Assembly: GCA_965230755.1 (NCBI GenBank)
Contig: CBDDLT010000005.1
Coordinates: 62,001-126,000 of the forward strand
Origin: DATFJT01 sp965230755
GTDB taxonomy: Bacteria; Bacteroidota; Bacteroidia; Chitinophagales; Saprospiraceae
Length of the DNA stretch: 64,000 bases
Reading direction: 5' to 3'
Shown: positions 9,668-18,164 of the stretch, in pieces
Position numbering within the stretch: the stretch's first letter is position 1
How the letters are laid out: each line of letters starts with the position of its first letter
Made by a program: the position numbers and the translations under genes
The notes under the pieces: model-generated
Told to the model about the DNA's origin: nothing
The model's database searches: none
The model's input: the letters and a program-made list of their open reading frames with translations, nothing else

Positions 9668-10123
9668 TTATCCTTTGGGAGGAATTCTCAATATCTGGCC
9701 CGGATAAATTTTGTCCGGATGAGATAACATAGGCTGGTTCGCTTCGAAAATCTTATTGTACATCATTGCATCTCCGTATACTTCCGCTGAAATCTTAGAT
9801 AGCGTATCTCCCGATTTAACTTCGTGAAATACAGATTCAGCTTCTGGATTAAGAACAGTGATATCATCTGCAACCGCACCGACGCCTTCTACATTACCAA
9901 GAGCAAGTATAACTTTCTCTCGATCAGCATTGGTATTAGTAGCACCTGATACAATTACTTGTTCTGCTAATTCGATGTTCAATTCAGAAATAGGAAGGTT
10001 CAATGCTTGAACTGCATTTCTCAAAGCTTGTACTTTTTGCTCTTCAGCACTTACTTCTGCAACTTTTTCCTTTTTCCCGAATACTTTTTGTCCGGCATTT
10101 TTAATGAATGAAAATAATCCCAT
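9668..10123 (-). CDS. kbp: BON-LysM protein, Kbp (YgaU)-like potassium-binding protein
   Basis: The 151-residue product begins MGLFSFIKNAGQKVFG, has a BON domain at about 30-92 and ends with a LysM domain at about 99-148 (VKSGDTLSKISAEVYG ... KIYPGQILRIP). Length, domain order and start match the E. coli Kbp/YgaU family, which binds K+ in the cytoplasm and is induced by osmotic stress. There is no signal peptide, which also fits Kbp and argues against a cell-wall role despite the LysM. It is monocistronic, convergent with the subtilase gene. The assignment rests on overall sequence resemblance; K+ binding is inferred. Confidence 0.85.
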   Translation of the reverse strand: MGLFSFIKNAGQKVFGKKEKVAEVSAEEQKVQALRNAVQALNLPISELNIELAEQVIVSGATNTNADREKVILALGNVEGVGAVADDITVLNPEAESVFHEVKSGDTLSKISAEVYGDAMMYNKIFEANQPMLSHPDKIYPGQILRIPPKG

Positions 10124-10295
10124 TTACTCTAACAATTTTAATTTAAAAAAATATTTACGGAAACCACAATGTCTTATTTCCTGATAAAGTTCCAGTAAAA
10201 AAGTCTATTTTTTAGAGTTGGGAATTTCCCAGGATGTGACACACAGAAAAATCGTTGCCTTGTCAGAAAAACTAAGCTAATTTGTAATGAAAATA

Positions 10296-10775
10296 CTACA
10301 GCTCATCCAAGACTTCTTGGAGCTTTAGCGCATAATCTTTTAATTCTTGAGGCGATTGATTTTCGATCGCGTCGAAAACTAATTCGAACTCGTTGCCTTC
10401 CCTTTGACCATAGACGTAGAAATCAAAATCTGCGATATACTGAACAAAATCTGTCATAGCGAATTCATTATCACTTATGAAAGAAGGTATCGACTCCAAT
10501 TGAGTGGCCAGATAGTATTTATCCAAGGGAAGTGGGTTTTCATTGAATACCGTCAGCTGTAAGTCTGTATTAGAATTGGCATCTGCATAGAGAAACCCGT
10601 CCATCAGTAAAAACAAATCTCTGCAATCCCCGGTGCACTCACCATAAACCGAACCAAAAACTAAAAAGTCTTTTGACTTATCGATCTGAATCTTATCGAA
10701 TTCCGGATCTTCCTTGCCACTATTACATCCCCAATTCATTAGAACTAGAGCGAATAAAAGATGATAAAATTTCAT
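10296..10775 (-). CDS. Hypothetical lipoprotein
   Basis: The 159-residue product starts with a hydrophobic signal of about 16 residues followed by Cys17 (LMNWGC), an acceptable but imperfect lipobox, and then an acidic mature part. A CTGDC pair at about 50-54 could form a disulfide. I do not recognise a family. It lies alone between kbp and addB, both also leftward, with more than 170 bp on each side, so it probably has its own promoter. TTAATTTG about 25 bp ahead of the start is one mismatch from the -7 consensus. It is probably inserted in the inner face of the outer membrane. Confidence 0.65.
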   Translation of the reverse strand: MKFYHLLFALVLMNWGCNSGKEDPEFDKIQIDKSKDFLVFGSVYGECTGDCRDLFLLMDGFLYADANSNTDLQLTVFNENPLPLDKYYLATQLESIPSFISDNEFAMTDFVQYIADFDFYVYGQREGNEFELVFDAIENQSPQELKDYALKLQEVLDEL

Positions 10776-10962
10776 GGTTGTAATCTTATATCCTACAAAT
10801 TAATAAGAGTAAGTTGTTTTTTGGGTCTTTTGTTTGAAAATAATTTGATTTTCAATTGATCTGGTACCAAATTGACAACGAGGAGATTTCGACTAGGACA
10901 AAGGATTTTTTCAAAGCTGTATTATACCACATCTCCATATAAATCATTGATTAGAAAGGTTT

Positions 10963-11035
10963 AGAATTAAAAATTACTAATGAATAGTTAAAAATGGAAG
11001 TTGATTATTCCCAGCAATTCTTCATTTTTAATTCT
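10963..11035. repeat. AT-rich inverted repeat downstream of addB
   Basis: A perfect 12-bp inverted repeat AGAATTAAAAAT / ATTTTTAATTCT (10963-10974 and 11024-11035) encloses 49 bp. The right arm abuts the addB stop codon. The surrounding 10776-11035 gap (260 bp) holds nothing else I can identify. It may fold at the 3' end of the addAB mRNA, but there is no GC-rich stem with a T-run. Confidence 0.45.
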
Positions 11036-13753
11036 CTAATGTCCTTGATTTCTCAAGCATATTCTATTGAAGTCACAGGTCTTACACGTATTGAAATCAT
11101 CCGTGGGATAAAAGGCAATGGATTCATCCATGATATCCTCAATTATCTCCAGAATTAAATCTTCTATGGGTTTGAGGTCATTCAAGCTAAGATCCTCCAA
11201 TAACTCTCCATCTAAAAACAATGGGATTTCTACCTTAGACATATCTTTGGCAAAAAGATCATAGACCACTGGTCTGATTCGCTTCATGGGAAAATTTTTC
11301 AGATAGATCCAGCTGTATACCAATAGCTGAAACACTACAACAGCATTTTCATGGAAAGAATCCAGCCCCATCTGGCTCAATTTAACCTTGTTGATTATAC
11401 TGCTTTTCGACTTGTAATCAATCAGTCTTGTGCGAGCATTTTGGGAATCTATTCTATCGATGGTACCTTTTAACTTAACGGTATGTTCTGAGTGCTTTAT
11501 ATTAGCGGAATAAGTCTCTTCCAAGCCTTCCAAACTAAATGTGTCCAAACTGGCATCAAAGCGGATTATTTTAGTGAGAAGATCAGATAAATAATTTTTG
11601 TAAATGAAAACTTCTCCCTGATCCATCAAATCATCGGGCAAAGGATAGTATTTCTGATAGACTTTGCTAAGCTCGGATATTATTTTTTCTCTTTCTTCAT
11701 TCGAATCCAAGTCTTCTATGAGTTTTCCTTTTCGCGATTTATATATGCCATATAGAACTTCATGCGCAATCTCCCCAACAGCTCTAGCATCCAAATACTC
11801 GCCGTAACTGTTTCTATCCCTAATCGTTCTACCAAAGTAGAATTTGAGCCTGCACTGCAGATAATCGATCATTGCAGATGGAGATAAGCCCCTCTCTGTC
11901 ATATACTCTTTCATGAGCTCCATGACATCTTCTGTCTTGAAGATAGTTGGAGCCTCAGCTTGAGGAGCATACATCTCTAGGCTGGTCTTAATGGCTTCCG
12001 ATTCATTATTGGAAAGATCATATAAAAAGTGCTGAATGTATCGATTCGGCTCTCTTTCTGAAAAGGATTTTTGTGTTGACTCTGTAAAAAGTAAAAATAC
12101 TTCTTTCGCACTGTGTACCACCGAGTAGAATTCGAATTGCTTGACCTTGGCTATGGTAGATGTGGTTGGTAAACCATAGATTTGTCTCAAGCTCGAAGGT
12201 ATGAGTGTGTCAATTCCGACGGATGGATAAATACCCTCATTTTGGCCCAAAAAGTATACGGTATCAAAGGATAGATTGACCGCTTCCAAGTGTCCCAACA
12301 CCTGCAATCCCCTAACCGGTTCACCCTTAAATGGAATACTCTCATCAATGATCATTCGATGTAAAAAAGAGAGTTGGAGTTTTCTGGAGATTTCTACATC
12401 TCGATATTCTAGTTGATCTAGAATCCTCCTGCACATAAGGCAGAGGTAGTACAGACTTTGGAGATGTATTTCGGAGACCAATGATGAACCATCGTCTTCT
12501 ACTTCTGACAAGCTATTGTACAGTTCTACGCAAAATTCTTCTAGATAGAAGAGAAAGTCTTTCGAAAAGAACAGTCCTTCATAGTAGTTGGGCGGTGCAA
12601 TTTGTTCTCTTAAATATGCCTGTGATAACTGAAGTGGCCAATTCTCTACATCCAAGGCATTAGCTTTCAATCGGGTGTAGGCCTGGACGTATTCATTGTT
12701 CAGGAAAGCTTGAAAATATTTGCGAGCGACGAAACGCTCATTATTAATATCCCTACTTTCCTGAATGGCTTGTTCGATTACCTTATAAAGACTATATACT
12801 GGTGTGGATCGCAAGCTAAGCCCCATGGCCACATTGATTTCTAGGTATTTCTCCGGAATTGAACCAATCATCGGGATCATGACTGCATCAGTAGGAAGTA
12901 CAACAGCAATATCATTTGGTGCATGATTGTTTTTCTCCAAGAATTTTGCTGTAAGCTTTGTTTGGAAGTTAAGGCCTGGTGTAGAAATGAGTTTCACTTG
13001 ACGCTCCGCTTCCCCCTTATCCGGGCCCAAACTATTCCCATACCTTTGGATATAACTATCCATTAATTCTCCGGAGGAATGCTGAATTCTATTCCAGAAA
13101 AACGAAGCTTTACTTTTAGCCAACAGATCGAAAAATTTCAATTGAGCATTATTCAACCAATAAAATCCAACTGCGGTAAAATGATAGTTTTCAGACTCCA
13201 GTACAATTAACTGTTGCTCTAATGATGCTCTTAGAATATGACCCGGATACGCTAGTTTTCGATCGGACATATAGATCTTAAGATCCTCATATAGCTCAGG
13301 AATGTTTTTCCAAATTTGATCAAATCGCTTACTCAATCCTTCGTCCACTATAAGTCCAGCGGAGTGAATCATATTCGAAACACCCGACATCAGGTCTTCA
13401 GAATACAGGCTTTTTGGGTCAATTAAGAATTTATCTATTGCATCAAAATCCTTTAGAATTAACCTGGCAATGGGCAAAAACTCCTCTGTGCTAATCGCTC
13501 CATACCTTTTCTGATAAGTATCGTAGAGAAACAACAGCAAGTCTATTTCATCCGCTATCTCCCATCCTGAGATTTCTTTAACCCAGTCCGTAATTGTGCA
13601 GAATTTTGGCAGCCAAATAGTCGAATCCGATTCCTCCATCAATCGGTATTGCAGATAAAGTCCCGTACGGTGATTGGGCACAAAAACTACAGTCTTGCTG
13701 AGATCCTGTTTTAATAATTGTCGGGCCGTCCTTATCAAAAAACCGTTCTTCAT
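11036..13753 (-). CDS. addB: AddB-like PD-(D/E)XK nuclease subunit of the AddAB helicase-nuclease
   Basis: The 905-residue protein has a C-terminal nuclease domain with VGEIAHEVLYGIY, KGTIDRID and RLIDYKSK supplying the PD-(D/E)XK active site. An AddB-type iron-sulfur cysteine set is present: one Cys in YLQCRLKFYF and three at 890, 893 and 899 (CKTCDFNRIC). The N-terminus resembles an inactivated helicase fold and lacks an obvious Walker A motif. With AddA it should resect double-strand breaks and load RecA. The start lies 12 bp after the addA stop, so the two genes form an operon. It is shorter than the Bacillus AddB (about 1,160 residues), as is usual for Bacteroidota. Confidence 0.85.
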   Translation of the reverse strand: MKNGFLIRTARQLLKQDLSKTVVFVPNHRTGLYLQYRLMEESDSTIWLPKFCTITDWVKEISGWEIADEIDLLLFLYDTYQKRYGAISTEEFLPIARLILKDFDAIDKFLIDPKSLYSEDLMSGVSNMIHSAGLIVDEGLSKRFDQIWKNIPELYEDLKIYMSDRKLAYPGHILRASLEQQLIVLESENYHFTAVGFYWLNNAQLKFFDLLAKSKASFFWNRIQHSSGELMDSYIQRYGNSLGPDKGEAERQVKLISTPGLNFQTKLTAKFLEKNNHAPNDIAVVLPTDAVMIPMIGSIPEKYLEINVAMGLSLRSTPVYSLYKVIEQAIQESRDINNERFVARKYFQAFLNNEYVQAYTRLKANALDVENWPLQLSQAYLREQIAPPNYYEGLFFSKDFLFYLEEFCVELYNSLSEVEDDGSSLVSEIHLQSLYYLCLMCRRILDQLEYRDVEISRKLQLSFLHRMIIDESIPFKGEPVRGLQVLGHLEAVNLSFDTVYFLGQNEGIYPSVGIDTLIPSSLRQIYGLPTTSTIAKVKQFEFYSVVHSAKEVFLLFTESTQKSFSEREPNRYIQHFLYDLSNNESEAIKTSLEMYAPQAEAPTIFKTEDVMELMKEYMTERGLSPSAMIDYLQCRLKFYFGRTIRDRNSYGEYLDARAVGEIAHEVLYGIYKSRKGKLIEDLDSNEEREKIISELSKVYQKYYPLPDDLMDQGEVFIYKNYLSDLLTKIIRFDASLDTFSLEGLEETYSANIKHSEHTVKLKGTIDRIDSQNARTRLIDYKSKSSIINKVKLSQMGLDSFHENAVVVFQLLVYSWIYLKNFPMKRIRPVVYDLFAKDMSKVEIPLFLDGELLEDLSLNDLKPIEDLILEIIEDIMDESIAFYPTDDFNTCKTCDFNRICLRNQGH

Positions 13754-13765
13754 ATCTCTACCAGC

Positions 13766-16700
13766 TTAAGCACTTACCGAAATTAATTCACCTGAACTCA
13801 AGTAATACAGAAATGCTTTGGGAGATGGATAGTCCATTTCCCTTAACGCTTTGGCATATACTCTTACTTGCTCTTCGTGTTTCTTGAGTTTTTCTCCGGT
13901 TTTATAATCCAGTACCAAAGTCTCATCGCGCTTCAGAACTACCCTATCGGGAACCTTTAGGCCAAGCCCTGGCATATAAATACTTCGTTCATTAATTACC
14001 TTCTCATAGTCTTGATAAAACTGACTTAACTCTGGTCTTCCGAGTAAGTTAGTGAGTTCTTCCTCCCACTCCTTCGATTTATCCTGAGGCAAAAGACCCT
14101 TTAGAATGGATTGCTGGATAGCAGAATTTATGGTGTTAAGATGGGTAACATGTTCTAAGATATAATGAACCAAGAGTCCTTTTTCTACAGCATATGATTG
14201 ATCCGTTTTTTCTCCATTGGGCAAGATCTTACTGACTCTTTTTCCAGCAATAACCAAAGGCCAGTTCATTCGAATAGGATATTCCACTAGGTCTGGTAGT
14301 TTTTCGACCAAAGTATCCGGAATCTCCTGCCGCGCTGAACGCCCTAGTCCCAACTGATAACAATGCCACCCATTTTCTTCTATAAAATCTCTTCCCTTGA
14401 TATAATCTCCGACATAACCGCTAAGATTATTCTTATTATTGGTCTTATTCTTTTCCGCACTAAGTATGACTAAACGATCTCTTGCTCTAGTAAAGGCTAC
14501 ATAATAGACATTGGCCATATCAATAAGCTGCATGGCTTTTTCTTCGAAGTAATAGGGCGCAAAATCCGTTGTTTCCAGGGACTGTCCAAAACTCAATGGA
14601 ATTTCATAATGTTCATCGATCTGATCTATTATTTCAATATCCGCCATGAGGTATTGCTTTCTTCCCGTATTCCTAGAATAAAGTTCATTGTTGGCAAACG
14701 GAATAATCACGACTGGGTACTCAAGCCCTTTGGATTTGTGCATGGTCACCACACTAATTTGATTCTCCAGCTCACTTACCTCAATTTTTGAGGTGTACAA
14801 TTCTTCCTCCCAATACTTTAGAAAAGTCTTCCCATCAACACCATTGCGTACTCCGTGTTCTTGTGACTTGCTAAGCAAATAATCCATGGCTGCGAAGTAT
14901 TCCACCTTTTTGTTCAAGCCCAAAACTCTAAATACCTTACTAAAAAATATAGTAGTATTGAATTCGAATAGAAATACTTCTCGAAGCCCTAACATTTCGA
15001 GCTTGTCCATTAGGTCTTCGGGCTTAGTAGATTTCTCCGATTTATAAATATTCAAAACATCCAGCATTCGATCCATTTCCGCCAAAGCCGTTCTGTCCAT
15101 TTCATCCTGCTTCAGCTTTAGTAAGGACATCAGCAGTACAATTACTGGAATTTTTGATAACTCCATAGCTGCCTCCAATACATGTGGCCAATTTTCCGAA
15201 TGCAATTCTTCCCGGCGTAGTAGGTACTCCGATATGGCCGATGCCTCCTTGTGTTTTTGTACTAATATCGCGATGTCGTCAAGTCCGTAGCCATCCTTCA
15301 GGGCCTGCTTCAAATGATGCAGCATTCTGTCTAATTCCTCCTCCTCTTCGGACTGGTTGGCATAGGTCAGGCATTCGATTCTAACCATTCCATTCTTAGT
15401 CCTGTTAGATGGAGAAACTTTTTGCTCTACATCTGCATAAATTTGGGGCAGCCATCCCTCGTACGAAAAATTGATACTTTCATATTCTTCCGTGCTGATA
15501 TTGCCTATTTCGTTTTGTAACTCAGGAATTAGATAATTGAAAAAATCATTGTTGAAGTTCACAATTTCAGGTACCGAACGCCAATTTGTATCCAGGCTTT
15601 CATGTTGTATGAAATTTCCATACTCTCTAGGTACAATCTCCTGCAGCAACCTCCAGTTTCCATTTCTAAAGCGATAAATTGATTGCTTTACATCCCCTAC
15701 CAATAAACATTCATGGCCATTGGCCAGGCATTCCTGAATGAGTGGTTCTAGGTTGTTCCATTGCATTACGGAAGTGTCCTGAAACTCATCGACCATGACA
15801 TGTTTTATTCGAACACCAATTTTCTCATAAATCAATGCCGCGTCTCCAGACTTCATTTGGCGATTCAGCATTTGATTGACCTGTGTTAAGCTGATTAAAG
15901 AATGTTGGCGTAAATAATCCGTTAATTCCCTCTCTAGCGTATTGATAAGGTAAAAACTGTCCCAATTTTCGAGAATGGCCAAGGCATTGTTGTATTCTCT
16001 TTCACTTTTACGCAATTCAAGTAGTTCATCGTATAAGACCTGATAACTGTTTTGATAAGCGCTATACTTTGATTTGTACTCCTCAGGAGCACTCTTGGCC
16101 ATGGCTTCTTTCTGACCTTCAGCTACGGCAAAAACTGTTTTCTTCTTAAGGATATCTTTGAGTTCGAATGCGTCATTGAGTAAGGTATTGACCCAAGACC
16201 TGGATCCTCCGTTGAACTGGTTGGTAGATAAACCCGATTCTACAAGCAGTTTTCCCATCTTCTTTCTAACTATATCAAATCTCTCATCCTTTTCATGAAT
16301 AAGAGATTTGAATTTGGCCTCCAAGGCTTCTATTTTGCCAGGATCATCGAAGATTGTATGGCCGTCAAAAGCTTCATCACTGAGTAGCTGGCTAATTTGT
16401 TCTAATAAATGGTGTAACTGAAAGCGTTTCCCTCTACTTTCATCGCGAAGCATTAATTTTCGAATAACACTCCAGTCCTCCTTCTTTTCATCGATGCCAT
16501 CGATATAGTTCCTGATGGTTTTCTGCAAAATTTTCTCTTGTGCCAAGTTGAGCTCTACCCCAGCAGGAACATTTAGCTCAGTAACAAATGACTGGTACAG
16601 ACCATATAGAAAGCTATCTATAGTTTGGATTTGATAGAAATGATATTGCTTCAATATTGCATTTAGAATAGATCGTGCTTTGACCGCAATGGAAGGGGCG

Positions 16701-16945
16701 TCCATTCCACAACTGCTCATTAACTCATCTAAATAATCGGCTTTCTCATCTCCCAGAGCTAATTTTTTTAAGGCTTCCAGGATTCTGTTTTTCATTTCCT
16801 CCGTTGCCTTGTTCGTGAAGGTGATGGCTAAAATATGCTTGAAATAATCGTCTTGAGGATGCTGAAAACAAAATTTAAGGTATTCGAGCCCTAGCCTGTA
16901 AGTTTTGCCAGAACCAGCGGAAGCAGAAATAATCTTTAAACTCAA
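13766..16945 (-). CDS. addA: AddA-like UvrD-family helicase-nuclease
   Basis: The 1,059-residue superfamily 1A helicase has Walker A SASAGSGKT (Lys14), Walker B VMVDEFQDTS, the SF1 motif LVGDVKQSIYRFR, TMHKSKGLEYPVV (motif V) and YVAFTRARDRL (motif VI). A C-terminal RecB-type nuclease follows with DRVVL, VLDYKTG and EEQVRVYAKAL (the QxxxY motif). The enzyme unwinds and degrades DNA from double-strand ends until it meets a recombination hotspot. It is the first gene of the addA-addB pair; the start at 16945 places Walker A at the N-terminus as in relatives. The 97-bp gap upstream is AT-rich without a recognisable promoter. Confidence 0.9.
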   Translation of the reverse strand: MSLKIISASAGSGKTYRLGLEYLKFCFQHPQDDYFKHILAITFTNKATEEMKNRILEALKKLALGDEKADYLDELMSSCGMDAPSIAVKARSILNAILKQYHFYQIQTIDSFLYGLYQSFVTELNVPAGVELNLAQEKILQKTIRNYIDGIDEKKEDWSVIRKLMLRDESRGKRFQLHHLLEQISQLLSDEAFDGHTIFDDPGKIEALEAKFKSLIHEKDERFDIVRKKMGKLLVESGLSTNQFNGGSRSWVNTLLNDAFELKDILKKKTVFAVAEGQKEAMAKSAPEEYKSKYSAYQNSYQVLYDELLELRKSEREYNNALAILENWDSFYLINTLERELTDYLRQHSLISLTQVNQMLNRQMKSGDAALIYEKIGVRIKHVMVDEFQDTSVMQWNNLEPLIQECLANGHECLLVGDVKQSIYRFRNGNWRLLQEIVPREYGNFIQHESLDTNWRSVPEIVNFNNDFFNYLIPELQNEIGNISTEEYESINFSYEGWLPQIYADVEQKVSPSNRTKNGMVRIECLTYANQSEEEEELDRMLHHLKQALKDGYGLDDIAILVQKHKEASAISEYLLRREELHSENWPHVLEAAMELSKIPVIVLLMSLLKLKQDEMDRTALAEMDRMLDVLNIYKSEKSTKPEDLMDKLEMLGLREVFLFEFNTTIFFSKVFRVLGLNKKVEYFAAMDYLLSKSQEHGVRNGVDGKTFLKYWEEELYTSKIEVSELENQISVVTMHKSKGLEYPVVIIPFANNELYSRNTGRKQYLMADIEIIDQIDEHYEIPLSFGQSLETTDFAPYYFEEKAMQLIDMANVYYVAFTRARDRLVILSAEKNKTNNKNNLSGYVGDYIKGRDFIEENGWHCYQLGLGRSARQEIPDTLVEKLPDLVEYPIRMNWPLVIAGKRVSKILPNGEKTDQSYAVEKGLLVHYILEHVTHLNTINSAIQQSILKGLLPQDKSKEWEEELTNLLGRPELSQFYQDYEKVINERSIYMPGLGLKVPDRVVLKRDETLVLDYKTGEKLKKHEEQVRVYAKALREMDYPSPKAFLYYLSSGELISVSA

Positions 16946-16984
16946 AAATTCGATTTTTTCAGTGAAAAAAAGACAAGGTAGAAT

Positions 16985-17042
16985 GCCAATTATTCACCAT
17001 TAATTTTCAATTATTAATTATTAATTTTTCATTATTAACTCA
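16985..17042. repeat. AT-rich low-complexity tract upstream of addA
   Basis: Repeated TTAATT/ATTATT units (for example TTATTAATTATTAATTTTTC) fill the gap between addA and the next gene. Similar AT-rich words occur in the inverted repeat after addB, so related low-complexity DNA brackets the operon. No gene or promoter is recognised in it. Confidence 0.4.
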
Positions 17043-18044
17043 CTATATCCATCCCTCACGAATATACCATTCTAAAGTGTGTTCCAAGCCTTTCTTCAAG
17101 TCGAATTTGGCTTCGAAATTGAAATCTCTCTTCAAAGGAGTAGTATCTACTTTCCAGTTAAGAGCTGTAATATCTTTCACTTTTTCCGGGGTAAAATGCA
17201 TATGCTTCCCGATAAGAGCTGCAAGATTGTTCAGGATACCAACAAAGGTCTTCAAGAATCCAGGAGAAATTTTCAGGCGGATTGTCTTTAAATTCAAATA
17301 GTTCTTGACCGTACTCTTGTATTCATTCATGGTATAATATCCTCCATCGGAAACGAGGTAAGTCTTATTGGAAACATCGGACAAAAGAGAACCGGCAATT
17401 AATGAAGATAGATCTTCGGCATGAATGAAACTGAGTCGTTGACGTTTGTCTGAAAATTCTACCTCAATACCTTTGATCAGCGCTTTAATCATTGGTAACA
17501 TCTTGGATTCTCTTGGTCCATATATTGCTGTTGGCCTAAAGATCAAATATTCTACTTCTCCCTCCATCTCTCTGAGATACTCTTCAGCTTTTAACTTACT
17601 CTTGCCGTATGGCGTCATTGGATTTTCATCATATCCATAATTCAACGCCGTCATGTCATCCGATCCCGGTCCACCTGCGGCCATCGAACTGATAAAAACT
17701 ATCTTTTTAATATATGGAAATACATTTAAGACAAGCTCGTAGAAGGATTTCGAATGCTCTGCATTTCCTACCATAAATTCCTCTTCAGAATTTGCTTTGG
17801 TTATCCCTGCATTGTGAATTAAGAAGTCAATCGCCCCTCCTGCATTTTTATATTGTAACAACTCATCCTCTACCCTTGTTAAATCATTCAAGTCCGTAAA
17901 AAAGTATTTCAACTCTTTGCCTTCAAGGTATCTTTTATTCGAATTTTCCCTAACTCCGGCCAAGACTTTAAAATTAGATTCCAGCAATTGGTCAACAATA
18001 TGAGATCCTAAAAATCCATTAGCACCAGTAATTAACACTGTCAT
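17043..18044 (-). CDS. NAD(P)-dependent epimerase/dehydratase (extended SDR)
   Basis: The chosen start gives MTVLITGANGFLGSHIVDQL, placing the Rossmann GxxGxxG motif at the very N-terminus as in extended short-chain dehydrogenases. An upstream in-frame ATG at 18059 adds five residues. The catalytic YGKSK motif follows FISSMAAGG and FRPTAIYGPR, so the Ser/Tyr/Lys triad is present. The family acts on nucleotide sugars, flavonoid-like alcohols or steroid-like substrates; nothing in the sequence fixes the substrate. It is a single gene, not inside a sugar-modification cluster, divergent from hutU. Confidence 0.85.
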   Translation of the reverse strand: MTVLITGANGFLGSHIVDQLLESNFKVLAGVRENSNKRYLEGKELKYFFTDLNDLTRVEDELLQYKNAGGAIDFLIHNAGITKANSEEEFMVGNAEHSKSFYELVLNVFPYIKKIVFISSMAAGGPGSDDMTALNYGYDENPMTPYGKSKLKAEEYLREMEGEVEYLIFRPTAIYGPRESKMLPMIKALIKGIEVEFSDKRQRLSFIHAEDLSSLIAGSLLSDVSNKTYLVSDGGYYTMNEYKSTVKNYLNLKTIRLKISPGFLKTFVGILNNLAALIGKHMHFTPEKVKDITALNWKVDTTPLKRDFNFEAKFDLKKGLEHTLEWYIREGWI

Positions 18045-18164
18045 TCTACAAGACTTCAATCATTAATGATGTAAAGATTAAAAACAGCTTTAAATCTGAC
18101 CTTAAAAATTCAAAATTTAATTAACTATGTGATCGTATTTATTAGCTAATCAATCCCATAGTTT

